Assembly: GCF_005405385.1 (NCBI RefSeq)
Contig: NZ_BJDY01000001.1
Coordinates: 1-64,000, forward strand
From: Lactiplantibacillus mudanjiangensis
GTDB taxonomy: Bacteria; Bacillota; Bacilli; Lactobacillales; Lactobacillaceae
Length of the DNA: 64,000 nucleotides
Direction of reading: 5' to 3'
The position numbers were made by a program, and so were the translations under genes. The notes below the pieces were generated by a model that had not been told where the DNA came from, did not search any database, and saw only the letters and a list, made by a program, of their open reading frames with translations. Shown piece after piece: positions 14,589 to 23,861 of the stretch; the first letter of the stretch is position 1; each line of letters opens with the position of its first letter.

Positions 14589-15983
14589 ATGAATAAAACT
14601 AAACGAAATTTAACCATTGCTTTAACAAGTACCGTATTAGTCGGTGGTGTGGCTGTCGCACCGCAATTATTGCAGCATCAACAACCCAACACAACTGTCC
14701 AGGCCGCAACTAAAGCAAAGCCAAGTGGCACCAAGGCCCCTGGATCAACGAGTGGCAGTGGCGCTAAGTTGGCTGGTAAAACAACCGTTACCGGAACGAA
14801 AACGCTTAGCAATCAGACCATTAGAGCCACGACTGCGAATCAATCGGCGGTCTACGTCAAAAATGGTGGCAAGTTAACCTTAAACACAAGTAAGTTAACT
14901 AAAACGGGTAGCACAAGTAGCACTGATAGTAGTAATTTTTATGGGCAAAATGCCGGATTACTAGTCACCAAAGGCAGTCAAGCAACCGTCAATAAGTTAA
15001 CTGAGACTACTCAAGCCACTGGTGCCAATGGGATCTTCGCAACTGGTAAGAATGCTAAAGTGACGGTGAAAAATTCAACAATTAAGACAACCAAATCCTC
15101 GTCACGTGGTCTTGACGCGACTTATAAGGGTAAAATTACGGCGACAAATACCAATATTTCTACCAAGGGTAGTCATTCAGCCGCGTTAGCGACCGATCGT
15201 GGCGGTGGTACGGTTAGCCTGACTAAGGGGACGTTGAAGACTGCCGGTGATGGCTCGCCAGTGATTTATTCTACTGGTGCGATTACGGCTAACAATGTGA
15301 CTGGGACGGCAACTGGCGCTGAAGCGGCGGATATTGAAGGGTCAAACAGCATCACTGTCAAAAACTCGACTTTAACGGGGACTAAAAACAACGGGGTGAT
15401 GTTGTATCAAAGCATGTCAGGTGATTCTACCGTTGGGACATCAGTCTTTACGATGACGAATGGACACTTAACGTCTAAAGTTAAGAGTGGTACTAAAGGA
15501 ACGACCAATCATACTGGTGCGTTATTCTACGTAACGAATACCACGGCTAAAATTAATTTAACCAAGGTGAAATTAACGAATGCCTCGAACACGTTAATTC
15601 GATTAGCCAGTGATCGTTGGGGAACTAGTGGCAGCAATGGTGGTAAATTAACCTTTACGGCTAAGCAACAAACACTGAAGGGTAATATTTTAGTGGCTAA
15701 AGGTAGCACATTGAAGTTGAACTTAACAAGTGGCAGTAAATTTACCGGTGCCATTAATAGTGCTGACACAGCTGGCAAGACGACCGTGACCTTAAAGGGG
15801 AGTAATCAATGGTCAGTAACCAAAAACTCTCATGTGACGGCGTTGATTAGCACGAAGGCGGCTTTGAAGCATATTAAGTCGAATGGACACAATGTTTACT
15901 ATACTAAGAGCAACAGTGCCAATAAATGGTTAAATGGTAAGACCTATAAGTTAGCTGGTGGTGGCAAGTTGATCGCTGAATAA
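14589..15983 (+). CDS. Secreted beta-helix-like surface protein
   Basis: A 464-residue secreted protein. The signal peptide (LTIALTSTVLVGGVAVAP, cleavage near VQA-AT) is followed by a Thr/Ser/Gly/Lys-rich body with recurring 20-25-residue units of the type VKNSTLTGTKNNGV and VTVKNSTIKTTKSS, as expected for a right-handed parallel beta-helix (pectate-lyase/adhesin-like fold). No LPxTG anchor or lipobox is visible, so it may be released or held non-covalently. AAAGGAG precedes the ATG. It lies next to repeat copy A. Adhesion is a guess; catalytic residues could not be assigned. Confidence 0.78.
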   Translation: MNKTKRNLTIALTSTVLVGGVAVAPQLLQHQQPNTTVQAATKAKPSGTKAPGSTSGSGAKLAGKTTVTGTKTLSNQTIRATTANQSAVYVKNGGKLTLNTSKLTKTGSTSSTDSSNFYGQNAGLLVTKGSQATVNKLTETTQATGANGIFATGKNAKVTVKNSTIKTTKSSSRGLDATYKGKITATNTNISTKGSHSAALATDRGGGTVSLTKGTLKTAGDGSPVIYSTGAITANNVTGTATGAEAADIEGSNSITVKNSTLTGTKNNGVMLYQSMSGDSTVGTSVFTMTNGHLTSKVKSGTKGTTNHTGALFYVTNTTAKINLTKVKLTNASNTLIRLASDRWGTSGSNGGKLTFTAKQQTLKGNILVAKGSTLKLNLTSGSKFTGAINSADTAGKTTVTLKGSNQWSVTKNSHVTALISTKAALKHIKSNGHNVYYTKSNSANKWLNGKTYKLAGGGKLIAE

Positions 15984-16051
15984 CTATAGTTGGAAAGCTA
16001 ATTATGGTGATAGAAGTTGTATCGGAACTGGCTTGAGTAAGGCTAAATGAG

Positions 16052-16374
16052 CCACCTGCGCCAGTCAGTGATTCTGCCGACTGTGGGGACCGGTTCCAGC
16101 CAAAATGCGGGCTTCCACCTCGCTTTTAAGCCTAGCTAAAACCGCTAGTCTCAAAAGTCGTCCACATCGTAAGTCCGGGAAAACCACCCAGACTAACGAT
16201 GTTTTCACGGTCGGCGCCATCACTGGCTGGCTTCGGTTATATTGCGAATACCAATCGCTACCATAACCGAGAGTACCTCCAAATTGAGCCTAGCCGTGGG
16301 AGCACTTAGCGATTTAGACTTAGAGTCTGGCGCTTTTGAAACACGTGCTTGGTGGATCAAAACGATGATTCAGA
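16052..16374 (+). repeat. Dispersed structured intergenic repeat, copy A
   Basis: About 320 bp, closely similar to the reverse complement of 26131-26421. Shared blocks include CAGTGATTCTGCCG, GGGGACCGGTTCCAGCCAAA, CGCTTTTAAGCC, GACTAACGATG, TAACCGAGAGT, AGCCGTGGGA, TTAGCGATTTA and GGCGCTTTTGAAACACG. Copy A carries about 42 extra bases after CGCTTTTAAGCC. Internal dyads (CGGTTAT with ATAACCG; CCAGTCAGTGAT with ATCACTGGCTGG) suggest folding. No open frame is shared by both copies. It fills the gap between the convergent surface-protein and mntH genes. Confidence 0.85.
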
Positions 16375-16395
16375 TTTTAGCCGGATTAGTCAATA

Positions 16396-16435
16396 AAATC
16401 CTGATGAAACGCATTACTGCGGATCATCAGGATTT
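16396..16435. terminator. Bidirectional terminator near mntH
   Basis: Arms AAATCCTGATGA (16396-16407) and TCATCAGGATTT (16424-16435), followed by Ts on the plus side and by TTTTATT on the minus side. It probably ends the hemH-mntH transcript. Confidence 0.85.
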
Positions 16436-16442
16436 TTTTGGG

Positions 16443-17768
16443 TCAAATTAACTGCCAGATTAAGTTTAAATTTAATAAAGTAATGATTGTGGTTAAACCG
16501 TAGCCTAACCAAGTGACGATTGGGCGATTAACGTGAGTGCCCATCAGCCGAGAATTACTAGTTAGTGCCACCATTGGGTATAGCGTAAAAGGAAGGGCGA
16601 TGCTCAAGGCGACCTGGGCATAAATAATTAAATTTTCAAAAGCTTGATCGGTAAACCCAACTGCCCAGCCAATGATGAAAATCGGAATTAAAGTGACCAG
16701 TCGAGTTAACAGCCGTCGTTGCCACAAAGGAAGTCGAATGTGTAAGTAGCCTTCCATCACGATTTGTCCAGCTAAGGTGCTGGTGATTGACGAAATTAGC
16801 CCAGTAATGAGTAAGGCAAAGGCGAACAAGGTGCTCATAAGCGGACTAGCTAAATGACCGACAATGGCGGGAGTCTTCAAGCCGCTGAAGACCGCTGCTA
16901 AACTAGCTAACTGATGATCGGTATGAAAGAACAAGGTACCACCAAGAATAAGTAATAATGCGTTGATAATAAAGGCAGCGATTAAATGGACCGTAGAATC
17001 CCACTTGGCAAAGCGTAACGCTTCATTGACTTGGGCGGGATTATGTTGATCATAGCGTCGACTCTGGGCCAACGAAGAATGCAAATACAAATTATGTGGC
17101 ATGATCGTGGCACCTAAAATGCCTAAACTCAATACTAATGCAGCGTGATTCTTAAAAATCAAGCTAGTAGGGATGAGGCCAGTTAAGATGGCACCTGTTT
17201 GTGGTTGTGCACGGCCAACTTCAAGACCAAAGATGATGCCAACTGTTAGGATAGCCGCTAAAACAATGAATTCAATGCGACGAATGCCAAAGCGTAAGAA
17301 AACTAGTACAACTAAAACATCGGCAATCGTTAACAAAATGCCGGCAACAAGTGGCAAGTTGAATAGGAGTTTCAAGGCCACGGCAGTTCCAATGACCCCA
17401 GTCATGTCCGTTGCCATCATCGCAATTTCGTTCAATAACCATAAGCTGTACCGGACTGGTCGTGGCAACGTGACCGCGATGGCCTGAGCTAAATCTTGGC
17501 GTGCAATCACGCCCAATTTAATGGCGAGTGTTTGCATAAACATGGCCACAATAATGGCCATCAGTAAAACCGCTAATAAATGATAGCGAAACTGGCTGCC
17601 GCCGGCTAATGAGGTTAACCAATTACCTGGGTCCATATAACCAACGGCGACTAGCGCCCCTGGGCCACTGTAAGCTAAGAATTTTTGCCAAAAAGCCGAT
17701 TGCGTCACATCTGGAACCGGCACACTTTGATTGATTTCCGATAAACTTTTTTGCGTCTCTTTAAGCAT
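16443..17768 (-). CDS. mntH: NRAMP-family Mn2+/Fe2+ transporter
   Basis: A 441-residue proton-coupled divalent metal importer with about 11 membrane helices. The metal-site motif DPGNW lies at residues 46-50 and the second one, MPHNLYLHS, near residue 222. It overlaps hemH by eight bases (its start lies inside the end of hemH), so the two are co-transcribed. Pairing a metal importer with ferrochelatase suggests joint handling of iron or manganese, but no metal-regulator box was identified with confidence. Confidence 0.94.
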   Translation of the reverse strand: MLKETQKSLSEINQSVPVPDVTQSAFWQKFLAYSGPGALVAVGYMDPGNWLTSLAGGSQFRYHLLAVLLMAIIVAMFMQTLAIKLGVIARQDLAQAIAVTLPRPVRYSLWLLNEIAMMATDMTGVIGTAVALKLLFNLPLVAGILLTIADVLVVLVFLRFGIRRIEFIVLAAILTVGIIFGLEVGRAQPQTGAILTGLIPTSLIFKNHAALVLSLGILGATIMPHNLYLHSSLAQSRRYDQHNPAQVNEALRFAKWDSTVHLIAAFIINALLLILGGTLFFHTDHQLASLAAVFSGLKTPAIVGHLASPLMSTLFAFALLITGLISSITSTLAGQIVMEGYLHIRLPLWQRRLLTRLVTLIPIFIIGWAVGFTDQAFENLIIYAQVALSIALPFTLYPMVALTSNSRLMGTHVNRPIVTWLGYGLTTIITLLNLNLIWQLI

Positions 17769-18714
17769 GGGTCGTCACCGCCAATTGTTGGCTTGCTAAA
17801 TGGGCTAAGAATTGACTGAAAGTGGTGTCATCGTTCATCGGTGGGACGAGATCTAAGCGGTCACCACCGCTGGTCTTAAACGTTTGGTAGTTTTGGACGT
17901 AGTCTTCTTCCAAGGTTTCCAAACAATCGACAACAAATGATGGCGTGGCAATCAACACGTTTCGTTTGCCCATTTCAACGAGTGACATGAGTTCATTTTT
18001 TAAATATGGTTTTAACCATGGCATCGGGCCAAACTTTGATTGATAGGCGGTCATCACTTTGGCGCGTGCCGTGGGACTTAATCGTTCACAAATGGCTTGC
18101 GTGGTTGCGTCACACTGTTGTTGGTAAGGATCGCCGTGATGAACCATGGCCGTTGGAATACTATGGTAACTCATAATAATTGCATCGTAGTGGTGTTGAT
18201 CGTAGCATCTTTGAATCTGATCAGCTAACAAGTCTTGGTAGATCGGTTGATCGTAAAAATGGGTGATAAATTTAAACGAAATCCCGGTCGCTTGGGCCTG
18301 TTGTTGAATACCAGCGTGAGTACTTTGGGTATACTGTGGGAAGAGCGGTAAGACCACGATATCAGTGTCGCCTCGTGCGTGCATCGCCGTCATGGTTTGA
18401 TCGATGGCGGGGTCACCGTAAGTCATCGCTAACTGAACATCCCAGGTTGGTAACTCGGCTTGCACGAGTCGCTGAATCGCCTGTGAATTGACAATTAACG
18501 GGGAACCTTGTGGCAACCAACTGTCGCGATAAAACGTGGCTGAACGCCAAGCCCGCATTGGCAAGATAATCCCTCGTAAAAGTGGCTGCCAAATAGCTGG
18601 TGGCATTTCAATGACATTTTGATCACTTAGAAACGTTTTTAAATATGTTTTGACATCCTGAGTCTGCGGTGAGGCTGGGGAACCGAGATTAACTAATAAT
18701 AAACCAGGTTGCAT
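17761..18714 (-). CDS. hemH: Ferrochelatase
   Basis: A 317-residue ferrochelatase that inserts ferrous iron into a porphyrin (in Gram-positive bacteria usually coproporphyrin III). The catalytic His lies in MSYHSIP and the metal-path Glu in CLETLEED; the N-terminus LLLVNLGSPASPQ is typical. The ATG at 18714 follows AAGGAAG; the longer frame upstream is unsupported. First gene of the hemH-mntH pair. No other heme biosynthesis genes are in the window, and lactobacilli of this group are known to lack the complete pathway, so it presumably works on imported porphyrin or is a relic. Confidence 0.93.
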   Translation of the reverse strand: MQPGLLLVNLGSPASPQTQDVKTYLKTFLSDQNVIEMPPAIWQPLLRGIILPMRAWRSATFYRDSWLPQGSPLIVNSQAIQRLVQAELPTWDVQLAMTYGDPAIDQTMTAMHARGDTDIVVLPLFPQYTQSTHAGIQQQAQATGISFKFITHFYDQPIYQDLLADQIQRCYDQHHYDAIIMSYHSIPTAMVHHGDPYQQQCDATTQAICERLSPTARAKVMTAYQSKFGPMPWLKPYLKNELMSLVEMGKRNVLIATPSFVVDCLETLEEDYVQNYQTFKTSGGDRLDLVPPMNDDTTFSQFLAHLASQQLAVTTHA

Positions 18715-18905
18715 AGTCAACACTTCCTTATTTAAAGGTTCAAATTTATCTTCGCACAAACATTCGGCAAAAAGTAGTTAAAACGATTGATTTATAGCGA
18801 TTATCACTTGATAAATAGTGCACGAGTTGGTGAGTTCACTTAATTTGAAAAGTTAACGATGGTAAAAGTAGGGCAGCAAGCTTACACTGAAAAGATAGAG
18901 AGTGA

Positions 18906-19676
18906 GTGAGGATTATCAATACGTTAATGATGAGTTTATTACTGTTAGTTGTGGGAACTGTTGCTGGGATTGTCAGCACGGTGGGCGGTCTAGCGTCGCT
19001 AGTGTCTTACCCAGCCCTATTGGCGTTAGGGCTACCGCCAGTAACGGCCAATGTCACAAATACGGCGGGATTAGTTTTTACGGGAGTCGGTTCGGCGGTC
19101 GCGTCACGGCGAGAATTGAAAGGCCATGGTCGCGATTTGATTATGTTACTGCCCTTGACGATTGTTGGGTGTATTGTGGGATCAATTTTATTATTTGTGA
19201 TTCCAGCAGCGACCTTTCAAAAAGTGGTGCCGTTTTTTATTCTAGCGGCGGGTATTTTAGTGTTGATCCCTCGGCATATTCAAGTGAGAACGAGCGGTGA
19301 ACCTGCCACTTTTTCTTGGCGAACATTGGGTGCTTGGATCGGTGTTGTGTTAGTTGGGGTTTATAGTGGTTATTTTGGTGCAGCTGGTGGGGTGTTGATG
19401 TTATCGATGCTTTCTGTAATTAGCACGGCATCTTTTGCGGAATACAATGCCCAGAAAAATTTAACAATGGGTGCGGTTAATTGTGTCTCAGCGGTCATGT
19501 ATGCCTTTCAGACCACGATTCCGTGGCATTTAGTTTGGCCACTTGGAATTGGGTTTTTAGTCGGTGGCTTAGTAGGTCCACAAATTGTGCGCTGGTTACC
19601 CGATCGGTTGACGAAGATTGTTATTGGGATTGGCGCGTTAGTTTTGGCTGGGAGTTTGTTTATGCAGGCTTATTAA
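18906..19676 (+). CDS. TSUP/TauE-SafE family permease
   Basis: A 256-residue membrane protein with about eight helices in two repeated halves; the family hallmark Gly-rich segments appear as GGLASLVSYPALLALGLPP and GYFGAAGGVLMLSML. Members move sulfite, sulfonates or related organic anions out of or into the cell; the substrate here is unknown. The start is uncertain: GTG at 18906 keeps a weak upstream ribosome site, whereas ATG at 18927 has GTGAGG too far upstream. Divergent from hemH across about 190 bases. Confidence 0.85.
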   Translation: MRIINTLMMSLLLLVVGTVAGIVSTVGGLASLVSYPALLALGLPPVTANVTNTAGLVFTGVGSAVASRRELKGHGRDLIMLLPLTIVGCIVGSILLFVIPAATFQKVVPFFILAAGILVLIPRHIQVRTSGEPATFSWRTLGAWIGVVLVGVYSGYFGAAGGVLMLSMLSVISTASFAEYNAQKNLTMGAVNCVSAVMYAFQTTIPWHLVWPLGIGFLVGGLVGPQIVRWLPDRLTKIVIGIGALVLAGSLFMQAY

Positions 19677-19757
19677 TCGAAAGTGGTTATGACTGCCGCC
19701 AGTGGTTGAACGTATTTTCATCACGGCCAGCCATCAGCCAAATTAATTTTTATTTAG

Positions 19758-20582
19758 CTAAGAAAGAGCACTAATTAGTGTTTTTAAAGTGCCAATCCGA
19801 GTCTGAATCGCTTCAATTTGACGTTGGATTGATGGAAATGGTATCTGTTTGTTTAATTGTTCTAGTTTAGTACGGCTAGCATTTAACTTCTGTTCTAATT
19901 CGGTAGCAAGTGATTTGAATTCAGTCGAGTTTGTTTGAGCGGCTGCAAATTGTGCCGCTACTAGCTGTGAAGTATATTTTTGAATTTCTTGAACAGTTTG
20001 GTCACATTCATTGGTTAATTCAATAAATTTAGCGTAGTCGGAACTGTTTAGAATAGTTTCTAATTCACTTTGATACTCACTAAGTTCAGCTTGATAACCG
20101 GCAATTTTAGTCGCCAATGCTTGTTGTTTAGCTGTTTCGGCGGATACGATAGGGGTAGTGGTATCAGTATTATTGCTGGTCGAAGTCGGTTGATTAGCAG
20201 TGGTTGATTTAGTGATAGGTTGTTCCTTAGTAACCGACTGTGTCATCTTTTTGGCAATTTTGGCGTGTTTAAACGTACGGGTACGATAACCTGCTTTAGT
20301 TGCTTTAATAGTAAAGGCCAAATTTTGATAGCTCTTTCTAGTTTTCAGTTTGAAAGTCCCTTTACGGGTAGTTTTGGTTTTGGTAACTAATTTTTGATTG
20401 GCATTGAACATTTTAATGGTTGCCTGCTTAGTTGTTTGTCCTGAAACTTCGTGTTTGGTCACCCTAATCTTTGTGATCGCAGCGACCATTTTTTGCTTGG
20501 CTTGACCTGTGATATTAGCGGTGTTTAATGCTAATCCTAGGATAGCCAATGTGGTCATTACCCACAGTAATATTCTTTTCAT
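19758..20582 (-). CDS. Secreted coiled-coil protein
   Basis: A 274-residue exported protein. ATG at 20582 is chosen because AAGGAG lies nine bases upstream. After the signal peptide (LLWVMTTLAILGLALNTA) comes a Lys/Thr-rich, probably Ig-like or carboxypeptidase-regulatory-like stretch (residues about 35-110: VTKHEVSGQTTKQATIKMF...), then a Thr/Ser linker, then about 120 residues of heptad-rich coiled coil (AETAKQQALATKIAGYQAEL...). No anchor motif. Function unknown; possibly a wall-associated structural protein. Confidence 0.72.
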   Translation of the reverse strand: MKRILLWVMTTLAILGLALNTANITGQAKQKMVAAITKIRVTKHEVSGQTTKQATIKMFNANQKLVTKTKTTRKGTFKLKTRKSYQNLAFTIKATKAGYRTRTFKHAKIAKKMTQSVTKEQPITKSTTANQPTSTSNNTDTTTPIVSAETAKQQALATKIAGYQAELSEYQSELETILNSSDYAKFIELTNECDQTVQEIQKYTSQLVAAQFAAAQTNSTEFKSLATELEQKLNASRTKLEQLNKQIPFPSIQRQIEAIQTRIGTLKTLISALS

Positions 20583-20649
20583 AATCAAAAACTCCTTTTA
20601 TAATTTCCCCCTCTAAATAGAGTATCCGATAACGGGTTTAATTTCCACG

Positions 20650-20695
20650 AAAAAAACGTGATTTGAATGATTAACAGTCCATTCAAATCACGTTT
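20650..20695 (-). terminator. Terminator of the permease-alsS operon
   Basis: Arms AAACGTGATTTGAATG and CATTCAAATCACGTTT with a 10-base loop; on the minus strand six to seven Ts follow. Confidence 0.92.
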
Positions 20696-20702
20696 CTAAT
20701 GA

Positions 20703-22373
20703 TTACAATCGAATCGTTGTATTGCCTAACTTTTCAATTAACTTCATATTTTCGCGGTAATCAACGGGAACGGTAATAATGTGTACACCCGTTTTAGCAG
20801 CAACGGCGGCTTTGAGAATCGGTTCAAATTCATCAGCTTTAGTAACTCGATAGCCTTTAGCGCCAAAGCTTTCTGCGTATTTAACGAAATCAGGATTGCT
20901 GAAATCAACTTCATCGTGATGTTGTAATTCCATGTCCATCTTCCATTTGATCAAGCCATATGAAGCGTCTTCCCAAATGACGATCACGAGATGTAAGTGA
21001 TTACGCATCGCAGTTTCGATTTCTTGGGAGTTCATCATGAAACTCCCATCACCCATGACCGCCACAATTGTACGATCGGGGTAAGCCAACTTAGCACCAA
21101 TGGCCCCAGGTAAGGTCCATGACATTGTCGATAATCCATTATCGATTAGGCACGTATTAGGTAGATAAGTTTGATACAATCGGGCCATCCACATTTTAAC
21201 CGCACCTGTATCCACAAGCACGATCGCGTCATCGGCTAAAGCTTCGCGGGTATCGTTGACCACTTTTTGCGGCAACATTGGGAAAGCCTCACTAGCGGCA
21301 CCCATTGCCAATTCTTTTTGGATCATCTGCCGAATCATTGGTTTACGGTTATCGAATTGGATTTCTTGCGCTTTCAACGCACTAATCAATGCCGCTAAGC
21401 TAGGGCGAATATTGGCAATGATGTTCAAAGTCACGTCATAATGACTATCTGTATCTTGGCGGAACATGTTGATATGAATGATCTTTTTGTCACCACGAGG
21501 ATTGATCTTTTTCGGATCAAATTGTTGAATCGAAAAGCCAATCGCAATGATTAAATCAGCATCGTCAAAAGCAAAGTTTTCGTAATCTTTACGCATAAAG
21601 CCAACGACACCTAAGGCATGTTTATGCCGATCTGAAATGACCCCTTTACTCATAAAAGTGGTGGCGACTGGAATATTAAGCAACTCACTCAACTCACGGA
21701 CATATTGTTCGGCGTGCTTCCAAGTGACCCCATCACCGGCTAAAATGACTGGATGTTTGGCAGCGGCAATTAATTCCACCGCTTTTGCAATATCACTGGC
21801 TGTAGGTTGCGTGACTGAGATTGGGGCAATAGGTAATGGTTGGCTATCTGGATCAGCTGAGGCCATTTCCACATCTTGTGGGACTGACAAGTAAGTTGCA
21901 CCGGGTTTGTCACGTTTTGAAATGGAGAATGCTTTTCGGACCATTTCGGGTACCGCGCGTGGTGTGAGAACCATGTTGGCGTATTGGGTCACCGGTTTGA
22001 ACATGGCAACTAAATCAATTACTTGATGGGATTCTTTGTGCAATCGATTTAAGCCACCTTGCGCACTAATAGCAACGAGTGGGGTGGATTGGGTTTCAGC
22101 ATCAGCGACGCCTAGCAGCAAATTAATTGCACCGGGACCTAAAGTGGCGACGCACACACCGGGATTCCCCGTTAGTCGACCATAGACGCTAGCCATAAAC
22201 GATGCCCCTTGTTCATGACGCGTTAAAATGAATTCAATTTGAGTTGATTGTTTAATTGCATCTACCAGATGAATATTTTCTTCACCAGGAATGCCGAAGA
22301 CGTATTTGACGCCTTCATTTTCTAGACATTCTACTAATAGTTGCGCAGTATTACGAGACATTGTTGTCGACAT
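20703..22373 (-). CDS. alsS: Catabolic acetolactate synthase
   Basis: A 556-residue thiamine-diphosphate enzyme that joins two pyruvates into acetolactate, the first step to acetoin. N-terminal VFGIPGEENIHLVDAI, the activating Glu in TRHEQGAS (residue 54), and the ThDP/Mg motif beginning MGDGSFMMN are present, and the C-terminus (VPVDYRENMKLIEKLG) is typical of AlsS rather than of the FAD-dependent IlvB. No regulatory subunit gene follows. The start lies two bases after the permease stop, with AGGAAG in the permease end, so it is the second gene of that operon. Confidence 0.9.
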   Translation of the reverse strand: MSTTMSRNTAQLLVECLENEGVKYVFGIPGEENIHLVDAIKQSTQIEFILTRHEQGASFMASVYGRLTGNPGVCVATLGPGAINLLLGVADAETQSTPLVAISAQGGLNRLHKESHQVIDLVAMFKPVTQYANMVLTPRAVPEMVRKAFSISKRDKPGATYLSVPQDVEMASADPDSQPLPIAPISVTQPTASDIAKAVELIAAAKHPVILAGDGVTWKHAEQYVRELSELLNIPVATTFMSKGVISDRHKHALGVVGFMRKDYENFAFDDADLIIAIGFSIQQFDPKKINPRGDKKIIHINMFRQDTDSHYDVTLNIIANIRPSLAALISALKAQEIQFDNRKPMIRQMIQKELAMGAASEAFPMLPQKVVNDTREALADDAIVLVDTGAVKMWMARLYQTYLPNTCLIDNGLSTMSWTLPGAIGAKLAYPDRTIVAVMGDGSFMMNSQEIETAMRNHLHLVIVIWEDASYGLIKWKMDMELQHHDEVDFSNPDFVKYAESFGAKGYRVTKADEFEPILKAAVAAKTGVHIITVPVDYRENMKLIEKLGNTTIRL

Positions 22374-22375
22374 GC

Positions 22376-23755
22376 TTAGACTTCCTTACGTTGTTTAAAT
22401 TTTTGACTAAGATAATAACCGAGATAACAAATGACCACAAACGGCACGGTATAATATAGCGCAATTCGCTGGTTAGGATCAAACCAAATCAACAAACACG
22501 ATAAGCCGCTTAAGATAAAGGCTAGCCATGGGACGACCGGGTAACCAGGCGTTCGATAAACCAAGTCTTTCGGATCGTTGCCAGCTTTGAGATAAGCTTT
22601 ACGAAAGTTGATTTCAGATAAGGCAATCGCCATCCAAACGATAACGACTGCTAAACCGGAGATTGACACCAGCACTAAATAAACTGAACCGGCCGCATAA
22701 ACACTAGACAGCAATGCTAAAATCCCGCCGAGCATACTGGTTGCGAGCGCAATCAGTGGGACGTCACGTTTAGTGGTACGTTTGAATACTTTGGGCAAGG
22801 TGCCTTCGTTAGCTAATGACCACAACATCCGAGTTGACGCATATAGCCCAGAATTTGCGGCCGACATGATCGCGGTTAAGACGACAAAATTCATCAAATC
22901 GGCTGCGTATGGGATACCAATTTCGTTAAAGACTAGCACGAATGGACTTTGGGTGACGCCGGCTTGTTTATAAGGAATTAATGCCGCCATCACGAACATA
23001 CTCCCCACAAAGAAGATAATGAGACGCCAAAGCGTCGTCCGAATGGCAGTCGGAATGGTGTGGGCCGGATCTTTAGTTTCGCCGGCGGTAATACCGATCA
23101 GCTCAGTGCCAGAAAAGGCGAAGTTAACCGTGAGCATTGTGGTGAAGACGCCACCAAAACCATTTGGAAACCAGCCATTTTTCGTATAATTGCTTAAAAA
23201 TGGCGCGTGATCATGGCCTTGTAAGTGAAAGACGCCGACCATTGCTAGGCCGCCAAGAATAATAAAGGCAATAATGGCGACTACTTTGATGCTGGCAAAC
23301 CAGAATTCAGCTTCCGCGAACCAACGAACCGAAAGCGCGTTGATGGTAAAAATGACGACCATGAACAGTAAGCTCCAGATCCAAGTCGGGACGTGGGGAA
23401 ACCAATGTTGCATAATCAGGCCGGCCGCGGTAAATTCCGAACCAAGCGCAATGGTCCAAGTGAGCCAATATAAAATCGCCACGGTAAAACCAGTTCCGGG
23501 GCCAATATACTTTTTGGCGTAGACATGAAAAGCGCCGGTATAGGGCATAGCCACAGCTAACTCGCCGAGACATAACATAACCAAGTACACCAAAATGGCG
23601 CCGATGGTATAGGCAATTAAAGTCCCAATTGGGCCGGCTTCATGAATGGTGTAACCGGAACTTAAAAAGAGACCGGTACCGATGACACCGCCAAGGGAGA
23701 TCATCAACACGTGCCGGGATTCCATTTGGCGGTTTAAATGGGTTTGTTTAGACAT
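22376..23755 (-). CDS. Amino acid permease (AAT family, MmuP-like)
   Basis: A 459-residue amino acid permease with 12 helices of the APC superfamily. The opening [24 protein letters not shown] and the segment [18 protein letters not shown] are characteristic. The sequence is closest in feel to S-methylmethionine permeases, and the divergent neighbour is a homocysteine methyltransferase that uses that compound; yet it is co-transcribed with alsS. The substrate is therefore an inference, with lysine or branched-chain amino acids as alternatives. Confidence 0.85.
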   Translation of the reverse strand: MSKQTHLNRQMESRHVLMISLGGVIGTGLFLSSGYTIHEAGPIGTLIAYTIGAILVYLVMLCLGELAVAMPYTGAFHVYAKKYIGPGTGFTVAILYWLTWTIALGSEFTAAGLIMQHWFPHVPTWIWSLLFMVVIFTINALSVRWFAEAEFWFASIKVVAIIAFIILGGLAMVGVFHLQGHDHAPFLSNYTKNGWFPNGFGGVFTTMLTVNFAFSGTELIGITAGETKDPAHTIPTAIRTTLWRLIIFFVGSMFVMAALIPYKQAGVTQSPFVLVFNEIGIPYAADLMNFVVLTAIMSAANSGLYASTRMLWSLANEGTLPKVFKRTTKRDVPLIALATSMLGGILALLSSVYAAGSVYLVLVSISGLAVVIVWMAIALSEINFRKAYLKAGNDPKDLVYRTPGYPVVPWLAFILSGLSCLLIWFDPNQRIALYYTVPFVVICYLGYYLSQKFKQRKEV

Positions 23756-23861
23756 AAATATGAACGGCCTTTCTGGTGTTTTTGAATTAATTAGAATAAA
23801 ATGAGTAAATCGTCAATGCAATTAGAATAACATAAGTTTAGGGTAGAAAGGAACTTGATTC

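Noticed and set aside
16052-16374. Insertion sequence or MITE with a known transposase
   Set aside because: No transposase frame and no clear terminal inverted repeats with target duplication could be defined in either copy, so only a structured repeat is claimed.
16242-16451. A 69-codon frame inside repeat copy A
   Set aside because: The frame is not kept in copy B and it runs through a terminator hairpin.
18760-18900. A Fur or MntR box before hemH
   Set aside because: TTATCACTTGATAA is palindromic but does not match a 7-1-7 Fur arrangement, so no box is claimed.
18902-19300. A 132-codon frame overlapping the TSUP gene
   Set aside because: Composition is Cys/Ser-rich nonsense in another frame of a clear membrane transporter gene.
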